DNA from: Bacillus marinisedimentorum | GTDB lineage: Bacteria; Bacillota; Bacilli; Bacillales; Bacillaceae_O | DNA length: 59,867 nucleotides | Direction of reading: 5' to 3' | Assembly: GCF_001644195.2 (NCBI RefSeq) | Contig: NZ_LWBL02000033.1 | Span: 1-59,867, forward strand | Shown here: piece by piece, positions 30,951-39,730 of the stretch | How the letters are laid out: each line of letters begins with the position of its first letter | Position numbering within the stretch: position 1 is the stretch's first letter | Program-made: the position numbers and the translations under genes | Notes under the pieces: generated by a model | The model's input: only the letters and a program-made list of their open reading frames with translations | Database searches by the model: none | Told to the model about the DNA's origin: nothing

Positions 30951-31760
30951 ATGGACCACCCTATCGTATACATAGTGTCTGATTCTGTTGGCGAGACAGC
31001 TGAACTGGTTGTAAAAGCGGCAGCCAGCCAGTTCCTTGATACCGGTATCGAAATCAAGCGGATTCCGTACGTTGAAGATACCGGGACATTGAAGGAAGTA
31101 GTCGCTCAGGCGAAGGAACAGAATGCGATTATCGGTTTCACCCTGGTCGTTCCGGATTTGCGCGAATTTCTCGTAAAAGAAGCAAAGCAGGTAGGCGTTG
31201 AGACGATCGATATCATCGGACCGATGATTACAAAAATGGAGGAAGTATATCATAAAGCCCCGCGACAGGAACCCGGCCTCGTCAGGAAATTGGATGAAGA
31301 TTATTTCAAACGGGTCGAAGCGATTGAATTTGCAGTTAAATATGATGATGGGAGGGACCCGCGGGGAATACTGCGCGCCGACATCGTATTGATAGGTGTT
31401 TCCAGGACTTCTAAGACCCCTCTTTCTCAATACCTTGCCCATAAAAGGCTAAGAGTGGCCAATGTGCCGATTGTGCCGGAAGTGGAACCGCCTGAAGAAT
31501 TGTTCAAGGTATCACCTGATAAGTGCATCGGCTTGAAAATCAGCCCTGAAAAGTTGAATAATATCCGCAAAGAACGTCTTAAATCACTTGGCTTAAATGA
31601 CCATGCCAGTTATGCGAATATGCACAGGATCGAACAGGAATTGGCATATTTCGATAAGCTCGTTAAAAGAATTGGCTGCCATACGATTGATGTATCAAAT
31701 AAAGCCGTTGAGGAAACAGCCAATATCATATTGAACTTATACAATAACAACCAAAAGTAA
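30951..31760 (+). CDS. ppsR: PPDK/PEP synthase regulatory kinase-pyrophosphorylase
   Basis: Encodes 269 residues of the DUF299 family with the P-loop GVSRTSKTP from residue 149 and FVSDSVGET-type start ([12 protein letters not shown]). Members switch pyruvate phosphate dikinase or PEP synthase by ADP-dependent phosphorylation and phosphate-dependent release. B. subtilis name yqfL; there it modulates CcpN activity, which fits the adjacent genes. ATG 30951 follows AAAGGATGAT. Confidence 0.92.
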   Translation: MDHPIVYIVSDSVGETAELVVKAAASQFLDTGIEIKRIPYVEDTGTLKEVVAQAKEQNAIIGFTLVVPDLREFLVKEAKQVGVETIDIIGPMITKMEEVYHKAPRQEPGLVRKLDEDYFKRVEAIEFAVKYDDGRDPRGILRADIVLIGVSRTSKTPLSQYLAHKRLRVANVPIVPEVEPPEELFKVSPDKCIGLKISPEKLNNIRKERLKSLGLNDHASYANMHRIEQELAYFDKLVKRIGCHTIDVSNKAVEETANIILNLYNNNQK

Positions 31761-31762
31761 TC

Positions 31763-31790
31763 AGCTTCCGGATGGAAGCTTTCTTTTTTT
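31763..31790 (+). terminator. Intrinsic terminator after ppsR
   Basis: AGCTTCC pairs with GGAAGCT around GGAT and is followed by TTCTTTTTTT. Confidence 0.9.
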
Positions 31791-31872
31791 GAAGGCTGTG
31801 CAGTATTTCTTTGCTGTTTTTATAATCGTATTGGAAAACCCCTCTGTTTATAAACCGTTGATTGGGTCGGGG

Positions 31873-32125
31873 GTGCGAGACCCCTCGGAAAGGCTTCGGG
31901 TTTCCTTCATGCAATGAAGATCCGGGGTGCTTATTAAAGTCTTGCGGAAGAAACGGGACAGGGTGCGGCCCCAGTGCGTATGATGAGACTCACCGCCCGC
32001 CCCGCGGCCAAGAAGATATTGTGAACACGACAGAAGGCTAACGGGAACGGGTGTCGCATTTACGCCCGTCGTGAAAGCGAGTACCTGCAGCAGGTATCAA
32101 CAGTTGCGTATGACTGAGCCTTTAA
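31873..32125 (+). mobile_element. Probable group II intron 5' remnant (domain I-like), no reverse transcriptase
   Basis: The stretch opens with GTGCG, the group II intron 5' consensus, and folds into nested stems: ACCCC-CGG with CCGGGGT, TTCAT with ATGAA, ACGGG with CCCGT, and a perfect TACCTGC/GCAGGTA. It keeps unpaired GAAA-like and AAGATAT segments of the kind seen in domain I. I see no domain V stem, 3' intron end, or maturase frame in the 360 bases that follow, so it would be a truncated relic. A different structured ncRNA is the main alternative. The whole ppsR-yqxD gap is 728 bases. Confidence 0.5.
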
Positions 32126-32297
32126 AAAAGAGTTGATTTCCCAGTCAACGAAACCGCTTTTCTCAAAGACCCAAAACTTAACAATAAGGTCTAACAAAGA
32201 TCATTTATGTTTTGGAGCATGATGTGGTTGTATCCCGGCAAATTCACCAGGCAGCCCTTATGTATCAAAACTTCTTGAAATTTAAGAGATATGAGAG

Positions 32298-32326
32298 TGG
32301 AAATAAGGGTACATTTATATTATAAT
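32298..32326 (+). promoter_or_regulatory. Candidate sigma-A promoter of yqxD-dnaG-sigA
   Basis: TGGAAA (32298-32303), 17-base spacer, TATAAT (32321-32326). The leader would be about 155 bases. A second, weaker TATACT at 32361-32366 could give another start. Confidence 0.5.
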
Positions 32327-32488
32327 TAAAAATCGTGATTAAAACAGTACATTCCAGGTCTATACTTATGGTGTGAACGGTATACCCCCGGGTGCAGATT
32401 GATGTTTGACATCATACGACAAAATTCTGAAAGTTAAAACTTAATTAAGGTAAGAAGGATTCTCATGAAGGATGTAGAATAATGAGTT

Positions 32489-32956
32489 ATGGCTGAAGAT
32501 AATTGTAAAATATTTGTAGACGCAGACGCATGCCCGGTTAAATCGGAAATCGCGGAAGTAACCCGTAACTATAAGAATCCTGTAGTTTATGTCGCATCCT
32601 ACAATCATGCCGGGGAAAAAACCTACGGCGGCGAGTGGGTATATGTCGATGCTGAAAAGGAAGAGGTGGATTTATATATCGTCAATCATTCAAAAAAGGG
32701 TGACCTGACCGTTACCCAGGATATCGGCCTTGCAGGTCTGCTGATTCCGCGGGGGGTGCATGTCATTTCACCGAGGGGCCGCTGGCTGAACGAAGGGAAT
32801 ATCGATATGGCGCTTCAGGGAAGATATCTTTCGGCAATGGAGCGGAAGGCCGGGGGAAGAACAAAAGGCCCCCGTAAATTTGAGGAGGCGGACCGTATCC
32901 ATTTCAGCAAGGAACTACATGATTTTTTGTCGAAGAATGAAGGGATTTCTTCTTGA
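32489..32956 (+). CDS. yqxD: YaiI/YqxD family protein (DUF188)
   Basis: Encodes 155 residues with the family N-terminus IFVDADACPVKSEI and NHSKKGDLTVTQDIGLAGLLI, a PIN-like fold with conserved Asp residues that suggests nuclease activity, though no function is proven. The ribosome site before ATG 32489 is weak (AAGGATG lies 15 bases away), so the start carries some doubt. Directly upstream of dnaG, as in B. subtilis. Confidence 0.88.
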   Translation: MAEDNCKIFVDADACPVKSEIAEVTRNYKNPVVYVASYNHAGEKTYGGEWVYVDAEKEEVDLYIVNHSKKGDLTVTQDIGLAGLLIPRGVHVISPRGRWLNEGNIDMALQGRYLSAMERKAGGRTKGPRKFEEADRIHFSKELHDFLSKNEGISS

Positions 32957-32990
32957 ACAGCGAATACTCATAAAGCACGGTGATGCAAGG

Positions 32991-34820
32991 ATGGGAAATC
33001 GAATTCCCGAAGATTTGATTGAAAGAATACGAACTTCCGTTGACATTGTTGATGTAGTCAGTGAATATGTTCAATTGAAGAAGCAGGGACGGAACTATTT
33101 CGGATTATGTCCATTTCATCAAGAAAAGTCGCCTTCGTTCTCGGTTTCACCTGATAAACAGATATATCACTGTTTCGGCTGCGGAGCAGGCGGGAATGTC
33201 TTTTCATTCCTGATGGAGATCGAAGGGTATCATTATATCGAAGCTGTCAAAACGATAGCTGACAAATCAGGTCTTGAGTTGCCGGCGGACACTGTCCGGG
33301 ACACGGGATCGGGCGGAAGCTCAAAAGGGAAACCGCATCAGGAAATGATGGAGGCCCACAACCTCTTGAAAAAACTGTACCATCATATTCTTGTCAATAC
33401 GAAGGAGGGTGAGCAAGCCCTCGAGTATTTGACTGGACGTGGCTTTACGAGAGAAGCAATTGACCTGTTTGAAATCGGGTATGCTCCTGATTCAGCGACA
33501 ATGGCTTTCGCCTTTCTAAGCAAACGCGGCTATTCCGCCGATATGCTGCTTGATACCGGGCTCATCGGAAGAGATGCATCGAGAAACAAGTATTATGACA
33601 GGTTCAGGGGCAGGGTCATGTTTCCGGTATGGGACCACCAGGGGAAAACGATCGCCTTTGGCGGAAGGATTCTGGGAAACGGCGAACCTAAATATTTAAA
33701 CAGCCCCGAAACGAAAATTTTTAATAAAAGCAAACAGCTTTACGCGCTTCATCTGGCGAGGCCGCATATCAGGAAAACACAGCAGGCTGTCTTGTTCGAA
33801 GGGTATGTTGACGTAATCAGCGCATGGAAAGCAGGCGTAAAAAACGGCATAGCCACGATGGGGACATCATTAACCGATGAACAAGCGAGAATCATCCGCA
33901 GAAATATAGAAAATGTGGTCATTTGCTATGACTCGGATAATGCCGGAATCAATGCTGCAATTAGGGCGCTGGATGTTCTGCAGAGTGCGGGATGTTACGT
34001 GAAAGTTGCGCGCATGCCGGAAGGACTTGATCCTGATGACTACATCTCAAAATTCGGGCCGGAACGGTTTGAGAAGGATGTAATAGGGGGAAGCCTTACA
34101 GCAACAGCATTTAAGATTCATTACTTGCGGCGGGGAAAAAACCTTCAGAATGAAGGAGAAAAAATCCGTTATATCGAAGAAGTATTAGAGGAAATAAGCA
34201 AGCTTACGATGGCAGTGGAGCGCGACCATTATTTACGGCAGCTCTCCGAGGAGTTTTCGATTTCATTGGATGCATTGAAACAGGAACAGTTCCGGATTTT
34301 TAAGCAGCTAAAAAGAAAAGAAGGCAGCCCGGATCAAAGGGGCGGGAGAAATGAACGGAAGATTGCACCGCTGCCGAAACAGGGCAAACTGCTGCCAGCA
34401 TACCAGAATGCGGAGCGCCATCTAATCGCTCACATGTTTTATAACCGCGACCTGGCGGAACAAATCCAGAATGAGATCGGCCTGTCATTCAATATTGATG
34501 AGCATAATGCCATTGCAGCTTATTTATATGCTTTTTATGAAGAAGGCCATGAGCCGGATATCAGTTCATTTATGGAAAGGCTGCAGGATAAACGCCTGAA
34601 AAAAGCCGTATCTGAGCTTGCCATGCTACCGATCAATGAAAACTTTACGGATCGCGAATGGCGTGATTATGTAAAACAGGTGTTAGATTATCCAAAATGG
34701 TTAAAAATAAAAGAAAAAGAAGAAGAAAAGCACGAAGCGGAACAACGGCAGGATTATGTGAAAGCAGCTACCATTGCGATGGAAGTCATCCGCATGAAAA
34801 AGGAGCTGAAAGGAAGCTGA
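32991..34820 (+). CDS. dnaG: DNA primase
   Basis: Encodes 609 residues: CHC2 zinc finger with Cys40, His43, Cys61 and Cys64; Toprim domain with FEGYVDVISAW and CYDSDNAG; and a helical C-terminal domain that binds DnaB-type helicase. It makes RNA primers at the replication fork. ATG 32991 has only a weak site (GCAAGG), typical of the gene. The open frame continues upstream over yqxD's end without a better start. Confidence 0.97.
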   Translation: MGNRIPEDLIERIRTSVDIVDVVSEYVQLKKQGRNYFGLCPFHQEKSPSFSVSPDKQIYHCFGCGAGGNVFSFLMEIEGYHYIEAVKTIADKSGLELPADTVRDTGSGGSSKGKPHQEMMEAHNLLKKLYHHILVNTKEGEQALEYLTGRGFTREAIDLFEIGYAPDSATMAFAFLSKRGYSADMLLDTGLIGRDASRNKYYDRFRGRVMFPVWDHQGKTIAFGGRILGNGEPKYLNSPETKIFNKSKQLYALHLARPHIRKTQQAVLFEGYVDVISAWKAGVKNGIATMGTSLTDEQARIIRRNIENVVICYDSDNAGINAAIRALDVLQSAGCYVKVARMPEGLDPDDYISKFGPERFEKDVIGGSLTATAFKIHYLRRGKNLQNEGEKIRYIEEVLEEISKLTMAVERDHYLRQLSEEFSISLDALKQEQFRIFKQLKRKEGSPDQRGGRNERKIAPLPKQGKLLPAYQNAERHLIAHMFYNRDLAEQIQNEIGLSFNIDEHNAIAAYLYAFYEEGHEPDISSFMERLQDKRLKKAVSELAMLPINENFTDREWRDYVKQVLDYPKWLKIKEKEEEKHEAEQRQDYVKAATIAMEVIRMKKELKGS

Positions 34821-34872
34821 TCCCTGCCTTAGCATATAGAAGTTGTGTCAATGTTTGGAAGGAGGGGAACAC

Positions 34873-35991
34873 ATGGCTGAAAAACCAGCCCGTTCTAAAG
34901 AAGTCGAGAGCGAATTGACGCTCGAACAGGTTAAAGAACAATTAACTGAAATCGGAAAAAAACGCACTGTGTTAACATATGAGGAAATTGCTGACAGGCT
35001 CTCTTCATTTGAACTCGAATCTGATCAAATGGATGAGTTTTATGAGACGCTCGGCAATGAAGGTGTTGAACTTGTTTCTGAAACAGACGAGGACCCGAAC
35101 ACCCAGCAGCTCGAAAAGGAAGAAGAGTTCGATCTCAATGACCTTAGCGTTCCTCCTGGCGTGAAAATTAATGACCCTGTCCGAATGTATTTGAAGGAAA
35201 TTGGAAGGGTCGACCTGCTTTCCGCCGAGGAAGAGATAAACCTAGCCAAACGAATCGAAGAGGGCGATGAAGAGGCGAAACGCCGCCTTGCCGAAGCGAA
35301 CCTCCGCCTGGTGGTCAGCATCGCAAAACGATACGTCGGCAGAGGAATGCTGTTTCTCGATTTGATTCAGGAAGGCAATATGGGCTTGATTAAAGCTGTT
35401 GAAAAGTTCGATTATCGAAAAGGATATAAATTCAGCACATATGCGACATGGTGGATTCGCCAGGCGATCACCCGTGCCATTGCAGACCAGGCGAGAACGA
35501 TCCGTATTCCGGTCCACATGGTGGAGACAATCAACAAGTTGATTCGGGTGCAGCGCCAGCTCCTTCAAGATCTCGGCCGCGACCCAAGCCCGGAAGAGAT
35601 AGCTGAAGAAATGGATCTCACACCTGAAAAGGTCAGGGAAATTCTAAAAATCGCCCAGGAACCGGTATCGCTCGAAACTCCGATCGGTGAAGAAGATGAT
35701 TCCCATCTTGGCGACTTCATCGAAGACCAGGACGCTACATCCCCTTCGGATGCGGCCGCTTACGAGTTATTAAAAGAACAGCTTGAAGACGTGCTTGACA
35801 CATTGACCGACAGGGAGGAAAATGTGCTGCGCCTGAGGTTCGGCCTTGATGACGGCCGAACACGGACGCTTGAAGAAGTCGGAAAAGTTTTTGGTGTCAC
35901 CCGGGAACGTATCAGGCAAATTGAAGCTAAAGCGCTGCGTAAACTGCGCCATCCAAGCCGCAGTAAACGGCTGAAAGATTTTCTCGAATAA
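34873..35991 (+). CDS. sigA: RNA polymerase primary sigma factor SigA
   Basis: Encodes 372 residues. Region 1.1-like N-terminus, region 1.2, region 2 with [26 protein letters not shown] and [17 protein letters not shown], region 3 and region 4 with [21 protein letters not shown] are intact. The region 1.2-2.1 insert of Gram-negative RpoD is absent, giving the short Gram-positive form. It directs housekeeping transcription, matching the promoters listed here. ATG 34873 follows GGAAGGAGGGG. A symmetric terminator follows. Confidence 0.99.
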   Translation: MAEKPARSKEVESELTLEQVKEQLTEIGKKRTVLTYEEIADRLSSFELESDQMDEFYETLGNEGVELVSETDEDPNTQQLEKEEEFDLNDLSVPPGVKINDPVRMYLKEIGRVDLLSAEEEINLAKRIEEGDEEAKRRLAEANLRLVVSIAKRYVGRGMLFLDLIQEGNMGLIKAVEKFDYRKGYKFSTYATWWIRQAITRAIADQARTIRIPVHMVETINKLIRVQRQLLQDLGRDPSPEEIAEEMDLTPEKVREILKIAQEPVSLETPIGEEDDSHLGDFIEDQDATSPSDAAAYELLKEQLEDVLDTLTDREENVLRLRFGLDDGRTRTLEEVGKVFGVTRERIRQIEAKALRKLRHPSRSKRLKDFLE

Positions 35992-36000
35992 AAGCTTCGG

Positions 36001-36046
36001 AAAAAAGTTTACTTCATTCGGTTACCGGTGGAGTAAACTTTTTTTG
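36001..36046 (+). terminator. Intrinsic terminator after sigA
   Basis: AAAGTTTACT (36005-36014 region) pairs with AGTAAACTTT (36032-36041) and is followed by T residues. A family B repeat begins shortly after. Confidence 0.85.
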
Positions 36047-36061
36047 CTGTACAGGAAGTGA

Positions 36062-36173
36062 AACATGTCAGCAAGGAAGCATTTTGATGCGGCAGCCAAT
36101 TTCAAGAATATGGATAAGGGCAGCTGTGCCTCTGTCTTTGCCTAAAGGTTCGCCAATCGGCGAGTTTTCTTTA
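36062..36173 (+). repeat. Dispersed repeat family B, copy 2
   Basis: Best-preserved copy: ACATGTCAGCAAGGAAGC, AGCCAATTTCAAGAATA, CAGCTGTGCCTCTGTCTTTG, then TCGCCAATCGGCGA (a small perfect hairpin) with a TTTTCTTT tail. It starts 16 bases after the sigA terminator. Confidence 0.85.
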
Positions 36174-36606
36174 AGGGTTTGTCTGGTAAGGGCTTCCTGA
36201 CGTAAACATCTTCGATCTGCCGTTAACATTTCCTGTCATTTATTTTACTCAATTGCTTTTTGATTTGCAAATTGGTGTTGGAATCAAATACCTTTCCTTG
36301 CCGGGATGCATTTGGCCATTATGCCAAAACAGGCGGGAAGTTACGTTCCTGCAGTTTGCAGCAAAACGGATTGAAAATAAACCTTTGAGCCGTTTTTGGC
36401 TGACTGCCTGGATAGCGTGATGGAGATCGGAAAAGAAACTGTAAATTTTTGTGTTTTTTGCTCTCTTTAGTAACATTATAATATAAAGGGCGGATAATAT
36501 CATTCAGAATTTTCAAAAATAACATAAAATTCAATTGGGCATCTGTACAAACTTTTTGATGCACCCAATTTTCACTTTCCTGGACAAAAAATAACTTTTC
36601 ATCGAA
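36174..36606. other. Gene-free AT-rich interval before cccA
   Basis: About 430 bases with no supportable gene. Minus-strand open frames here lack ribosome sites. A perfect TATAAT near 36477 on the plus strand has no matching -35. I see no riboswitch-like element. Confidence 0.4.
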
Positions 36607-36636
36607 TTTACAGTGAATATTATGTTAAAATATATT
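36607..36636 (+). promoter_or_regulatory. Candidate sigma-A promoter of cccA
   Basis: TTTACA (36607-36612), 18-base spacer, TATATT (36631-36636). The cccA ATG is about 120 bases downstream. Confidence 0.5.
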
Positions 36637-36757
36637 CAGTGTCAGAACCGTGAACTTTTTCTCTTTTCCTTATCCGTCTTTTAAAGTAAAATAAGTTGTA
36701 GTCTCAATCGGTTAGAAAGGCAAAAAGTAAATAGCAGTACATAAGGAGGATGGAGTC

Positions 36758-37423
36758 ATGAAGCGTAACCCGCTCATTCCGTTTGCAATGATCGCAGCAA
36801 TCGGTATTTTACTTATGCTTGTTTTTTCATTTGTCGGCCTCGATAATATGGAAGAAATGGCAAAGGAAGAAGAAGGCGGTGGTGAAGAACAGGCCGCAAG
36901 CAATCCCGAGGAAATCGTAAAGCAAAACTGTACAAGCTGCCACGGACAAAACCTTGAAGGGGGAGTCGGCCCTTCACTTAAGGATGTCGGCGAACGCCTT
37001 GATGCGGCCAAGATCGAGGAAATCATCAATAATGGTAAAGGCAGCATGCCTGGAGGCGTCATCCCGGCTGACCAGGCAGCAGGCGTTGCAGAATGGCTTG
37101 CTGGAGGCGCGAAAAGCGGTGAAGGCGGCGGTAAAGAAGAAGGTAAGGATGAAGGCAAAGAAGAAGGTAAGGATGAAGGCAAAGAAGAAGGCGGTGGAGA
37201 TAATGCCGCAGCCGCAGAAAAGATCCTTAACCAGAGCTGTACTTCTTGCCACGGACAAAACCTTGAAGGGGGAGTCGGTCCTTCACTTAAGGATGTCGGC
37301 GGGCGACTCAAAGCGGATGAAATCCAGGATATCATTGTAAACGGTAAAGGCAGCATGCCAGGCGGATTGGTCCCGGAAAAGGATGCCCAGACTGTCGCTG
37401 ATTATCTTGCAGAGCAAAAATAA
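36758..37423 (+). CDS. cccA: Membrane-anchored diheme cytochrome c (duplicated CccA/c550)
   Basis: Encodes 221 residues: an N-terminal membrane anchor (about 6-27), then two cytochrome c domains. Heme motifs are Cys58-x2-Cys61-His62 with Met97 in KGSMPGG, and Cys161-x2-Cys164-His165 with Met200. B. subtilis CccA (c550) has one domain of about 120 residues. The domains are joined by a linker of repeated KEEGKDEG octapeptides encoded by a 24-bp tandem repeat. 36938-36992 and 37247-37301 are identical at all but one base, showing recent duplication or gene conversion. It probably carries electrons to cytochrome oxidase outside the membrane. ATG 36758 follows AAGGAGGA. Confidence 0.92.
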   Translation: MKRNPLIPFAMIAAIGILLMLVFSFVGLDNMEEMAKEEEGGGEEQAASNPEEIVKQNCTSCHGQNLEGGVGPSLKDVGERLDAAKIEEIINNGKGSMPGGVIPADQAAGVAEWLAGGAKSGEGGGKEEGKDEGKEEGKDEGKEEGGGDNAAAAEKILNQSCTSCHGQNLEGGVGPSLKDVGGRLKADEIQDIIVNGKGSMPGGLVPEKDAQTVADYLAEQK

Positions 37424-37431
37424 ACATGATG

Positions 37432-37463
37432 AAAAAAGCTATTCCATTTGGGATAGCTTTTTA
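37432..37463 (+). terminator. Intrinsic terminator after cccA
   Basis: AAAAGCTATTCC (37434-37445) pairs with GGGATAGCTTTT (37450-37461), followed by TT. Confidence 0.9.
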
Positions 37464-37611
37464 GTTTGCTCTTCTTCCCTCCGGCCGCACTCACGGTGTC
37501 TTTTTTTCCGAGGGACGGCTGTGATTTTGGTCCGGGAAGACACCAGCGGTTGAAAACCCCTGTCGGAACGGATAAGATGAATGAAGAAAATATATAAAAA
37601 AGGTGAAGCAA

Positions 37612-38322
37612 ATGAATGAGCTACAGTTATCAACACGGTTAAAAAAAGTTGCCGAATGGGTTCCTGAGGGCGCGCGTCTTGCCGATATCGGCTCGGATCA
37701 TGCCTACTTGCCTACGTATCTGGCTCTTGGCGCCAAAATCGAGAAAGGCATTGCCGGCGAAGTGGCAGACGGGCCGCTTCGTTCTGCCAGGGAGCAAATC
37801 AGAAAAACCGGGTTACAGGATCTTGTTGAAGCACGAAAAGGGAATGGGCTCGATGTAGTCGAAACGGGTGAGGTGAATGCTGTCACCATCGCCGGCATGG
37901 GAGGCCTGCTGATCCGTGATATCCTGGATGCGGGAATAGACAAGCTGGACAGTGTAGAAAGGCTTATCCTCCAACCGAACGTCGGCGCAGTCAATATCAG
38001 AATCTGGCTTGCTGATAAAGGCTGGACGCTTATTGATGAAGTCATTTTGGAGGAAGAAGACAAAGTCTATGAAATCCTTGTTGCCGAAAAAGGCGATCCC
38101 GATAAGCCGTATCAAGGCGTTGACCGGAAAAAGGCTCTTTTTCTTGGACCATATCTGATGCGGCGTAACGATAAAGCTTTTCGCAAGAAGTGGCAGCGGG
38201 AACTTTTAGAATGGGAACGTGTCCTTCAACAACTGAAGCAGGCATCAAGGCAGGAGGATGTTGCCGCGAAAAAACAGGTGCTGCAGTGGAAGATCGATAC
38301 TGTAAAGGAGGCGCTATTATGA
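37612..38322 (+). CDS. trmK: tRNA (adenine22-N1)-methyltransferase TrmK
   Basis: Encodes 236 residues: Rossmann methyltransferase with SAM motif LADIGSDHAYLPTYLA, catalytic-region AGMGGLLIRDIL and QPNVG (family QPN), then a C-terminal coiled coil. It makes m1A22 in tRNA. B. subtilis name yqfN. ATG 37612 follows AAAGGTGA; GTG 37603 would overlap that site. It overlaps yqfO by four bases. Confidence 0.95.
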   Translation: MNELQLSTRLKKVAEWVPEGARLADIGSDHAYLPTYLALGAKIEKGIAGEVADGPLRSAREQIRKTGLQDLVEARKGNGLDVVETGEVNAVTIAGMGGLLIRDILDAGIDKLDSVERLILQPNVGAVNIRIWLADKGWTLIDEVILEEEDKVYEILVAEKGDPDKPYQGVDRKKALFLGPYLMRRNDKAFRKKWQRELLEWERVLQQLKQASRQEDVAAKKQVLQWKIDTVKEALL

Positions 38323-39440
38323 AAAAAGCAGCGAACGGCCAGGAAATCATTCAGGCATTTGAGGCGTTTTCCCCAAAAGCATATGCGATGGAAGGAGACA
38401 AAATCGGCCTTCATATCGGAACTTTGAATAAGCCGGTGACAAAGGTGCTGACAGCGCTCGATGTCACAGAAGAAGTCGTAGATGAAGCGGCTGCTCTTGG
38501 AGCGGAACTGATTATTGCCCACCATCCGCTCATTTTCCATCCTCTAAAAAAAATCGCGACGGATACAGCATACGGCAGGATCATAGAAAAGTGCCTGCAG
38601 CAAGGGATTGCTGTTTACGCAGCCCACACAAATCTGGACGTTGCCCCTGGTGGTGTAAATGACCTGCTCGCTGAGAGGTTAGGCCTCGGCCAGACAGATG
38701 TTCTCGTCCCGACGATTGAAGTCAAGCTTAAAAAGCTGGCGGTGTTTGTCCCGGAAGATGACCTTGAGCGTGTCAGGGACGCTGTCAGCCGTGCAGGAGC
38801 CGGTCATATCGGTAATTATAGCCATTGCACCTTCCAGAGCCCTGGAACGGGAACCTTTTTGCCTCAAGAGGGCACGAACCCTTATATCGGAAGCCAGGGC
38901 AAAATGGAGTACGTCAAGGAAGTGAGGCTTGAAACGAGTTTCCCTGAACACCTCGAGAAAAAAGTACTTGCTGCAATGGTGAAGTCTCATCCGTATGAAG
39001 AGCCTGCTTTTGATATTTACCCCCTTGAAAATAAAGGCGAGGTGCTGGGTCTTGGACGGGTCGGCTATCTGCCGGATGAGATGACACTCGAACAATTTGC
39101 AGAACATGTCAAACTGACGTTGGATGTTCCTTCGGTAAGAATTGCCGGCAACATGGACGAAAAAGTGAAAAAAGTCGCCGTGCTCGGCGGTGACGGAAAC
39201 AAGTACTGGTCAAACGCCAAAATGAAAGGAGCGGACGTATATGTCACTGGTGACGTCTATTATCATGTCGCCCATGATGCTGTGATGCAGGGGCTGAATG
39301 TTATCGATCCGGGACATAACGTTGAGAAGGTTATGAAAAAGGGTGTGAAGGAATATTTGGACAGATATCTATCTTCAAAGAACCTTGGCACGGATGTGTA
39401 TGCTTCAAAGATTGATACAGAGCCGTTTACGTTTCGGTAA
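38319..39440 (+). CDS. yqfO: Nif3-like dinuclear metal center protein YqfO
   Basis: Encodes 373 residues. The Nif3/DUF34 core has AHHPLIFHPLKK and AAHTNLDVAPGGVNDLLAERLGL, which supply metal-binding His and Asp. A PII-like insert occupies about residues 130-230 (KKLAVFVPEDDLERVRDAVSRAGAGHIGNY), the longer Bacillus form. Sometimes annotated GTP cyclohydrolase I type 2 homologue; the activity is uncertain. ATG 38319 follows AAAGGAGG and overlaps the trmK stop. Confidence 0.92.
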   Translation: MKKAANGQEIIQAFEAFSPKAYAMEGDKIGLHIGTLNKPVTKVLTALDVTEEVVDEAAALGAELIIAHHPLIFHPLKKIATDTAYGRIIEKCLQQGIAVYAAHTNLDVAPGGVNDLLAERLGLGQTDVLVPTIEVKLKKLAVFVPEDDLERVRDAVSRAGAGHIGNYSHCTFQSPGTGTFLPQEGTNPYIGSQGKMEYVKEVRLETSFPEHLEKKVLAAMVKSHPYEEPAFDIYPLENKGEVLGLGRVGYLPDEMTLEQFAEHVKLTLDVPSVRIAGNMDEKVKKVAVLGGDGNKYWSNAKMKGADVYVTGDVYYHVAHDAVMQGLNVIDPGHNVEKVMKKGVKEYLDRYLSSKNLGTDVYASKIDTEPFTFR

Positions 39441-39685
39441 TAAACGCTGCCTCGAATAGATAAGAGTTCTTTAGTGCCCCGCAATACTACAAAACCGCGT
39501 GCTTTCCGAATTTGCACCAGATATGCAGGTTTATGTGTTATAACAAGATCAGCAGAGGTTTCTGCCATTCGTCGACCCTCTTTGGCCGTCACTTGCCCCG
39601 ACGTCCAGTTGGCGGCATTGTTTGGACGGGCCTTCGGTTGGCTCCAGTCAGCCAATTAATACGGCATTGAATTTCAGATGGTCAT
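39441..39685. other. Interval between convergent yqfO and ispH, with an open frame on each strand
   Basis: The minus strand is open from 39655 into the yqfO 3' end (130 codons, starting MADWSQPKARPNNAANW) and the plus strand is open 39474-39659. Neither has a convincing ribosome site. Base composition here is more GC-rich than other gaps. It may be a decayed insertion or another repeat family; I cannot assign it. Confidence 0.3.
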
Positions 39686-39686
39686 A

Positions 39687-39724
39687 TAAAAAAGGAAGCC
39701 TGTTTGTGAAGGCTTCCTTTTTGT
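39687..39724 (-). terminator. Bidirectional terminator between yqfO and ispH
   Basis: AAAAAGGAAGCC (39689-39700) pairs with GGCTTCCTTTTT (39711-39722). The A-run and T-run allow use from both sides; it lies 7 bases beyond the ispH stop. Confidence 0.9.
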
Positions 39725-39730
39725 GTGATG

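Noticed and set aside
31873-32125. RNase P RNA, tmRNA or 6S RNA
   Set aside because: None of the signature segments I know for these RNAs is present; the GTGCG start and stem pattern fit a group II intron domain I better.
37115-37200. Short direct repeats in cccA as a CRISPR or microsatellite locus
   Set aside because: The 24-bp repeats are in frame and encode the KEEGKDEG linker; there are no unique spacers. I saw no CRISPR array anywhere in the window.
36712-37356. 214-codon minus frame over cccA, Pro/Ser-rich with repeats
   Set aside because: It mirrors the duplicated heme domains and Glu/Lys linker; cccA on the plus strand has heme motifs, an anchor and AAGGAGGA.
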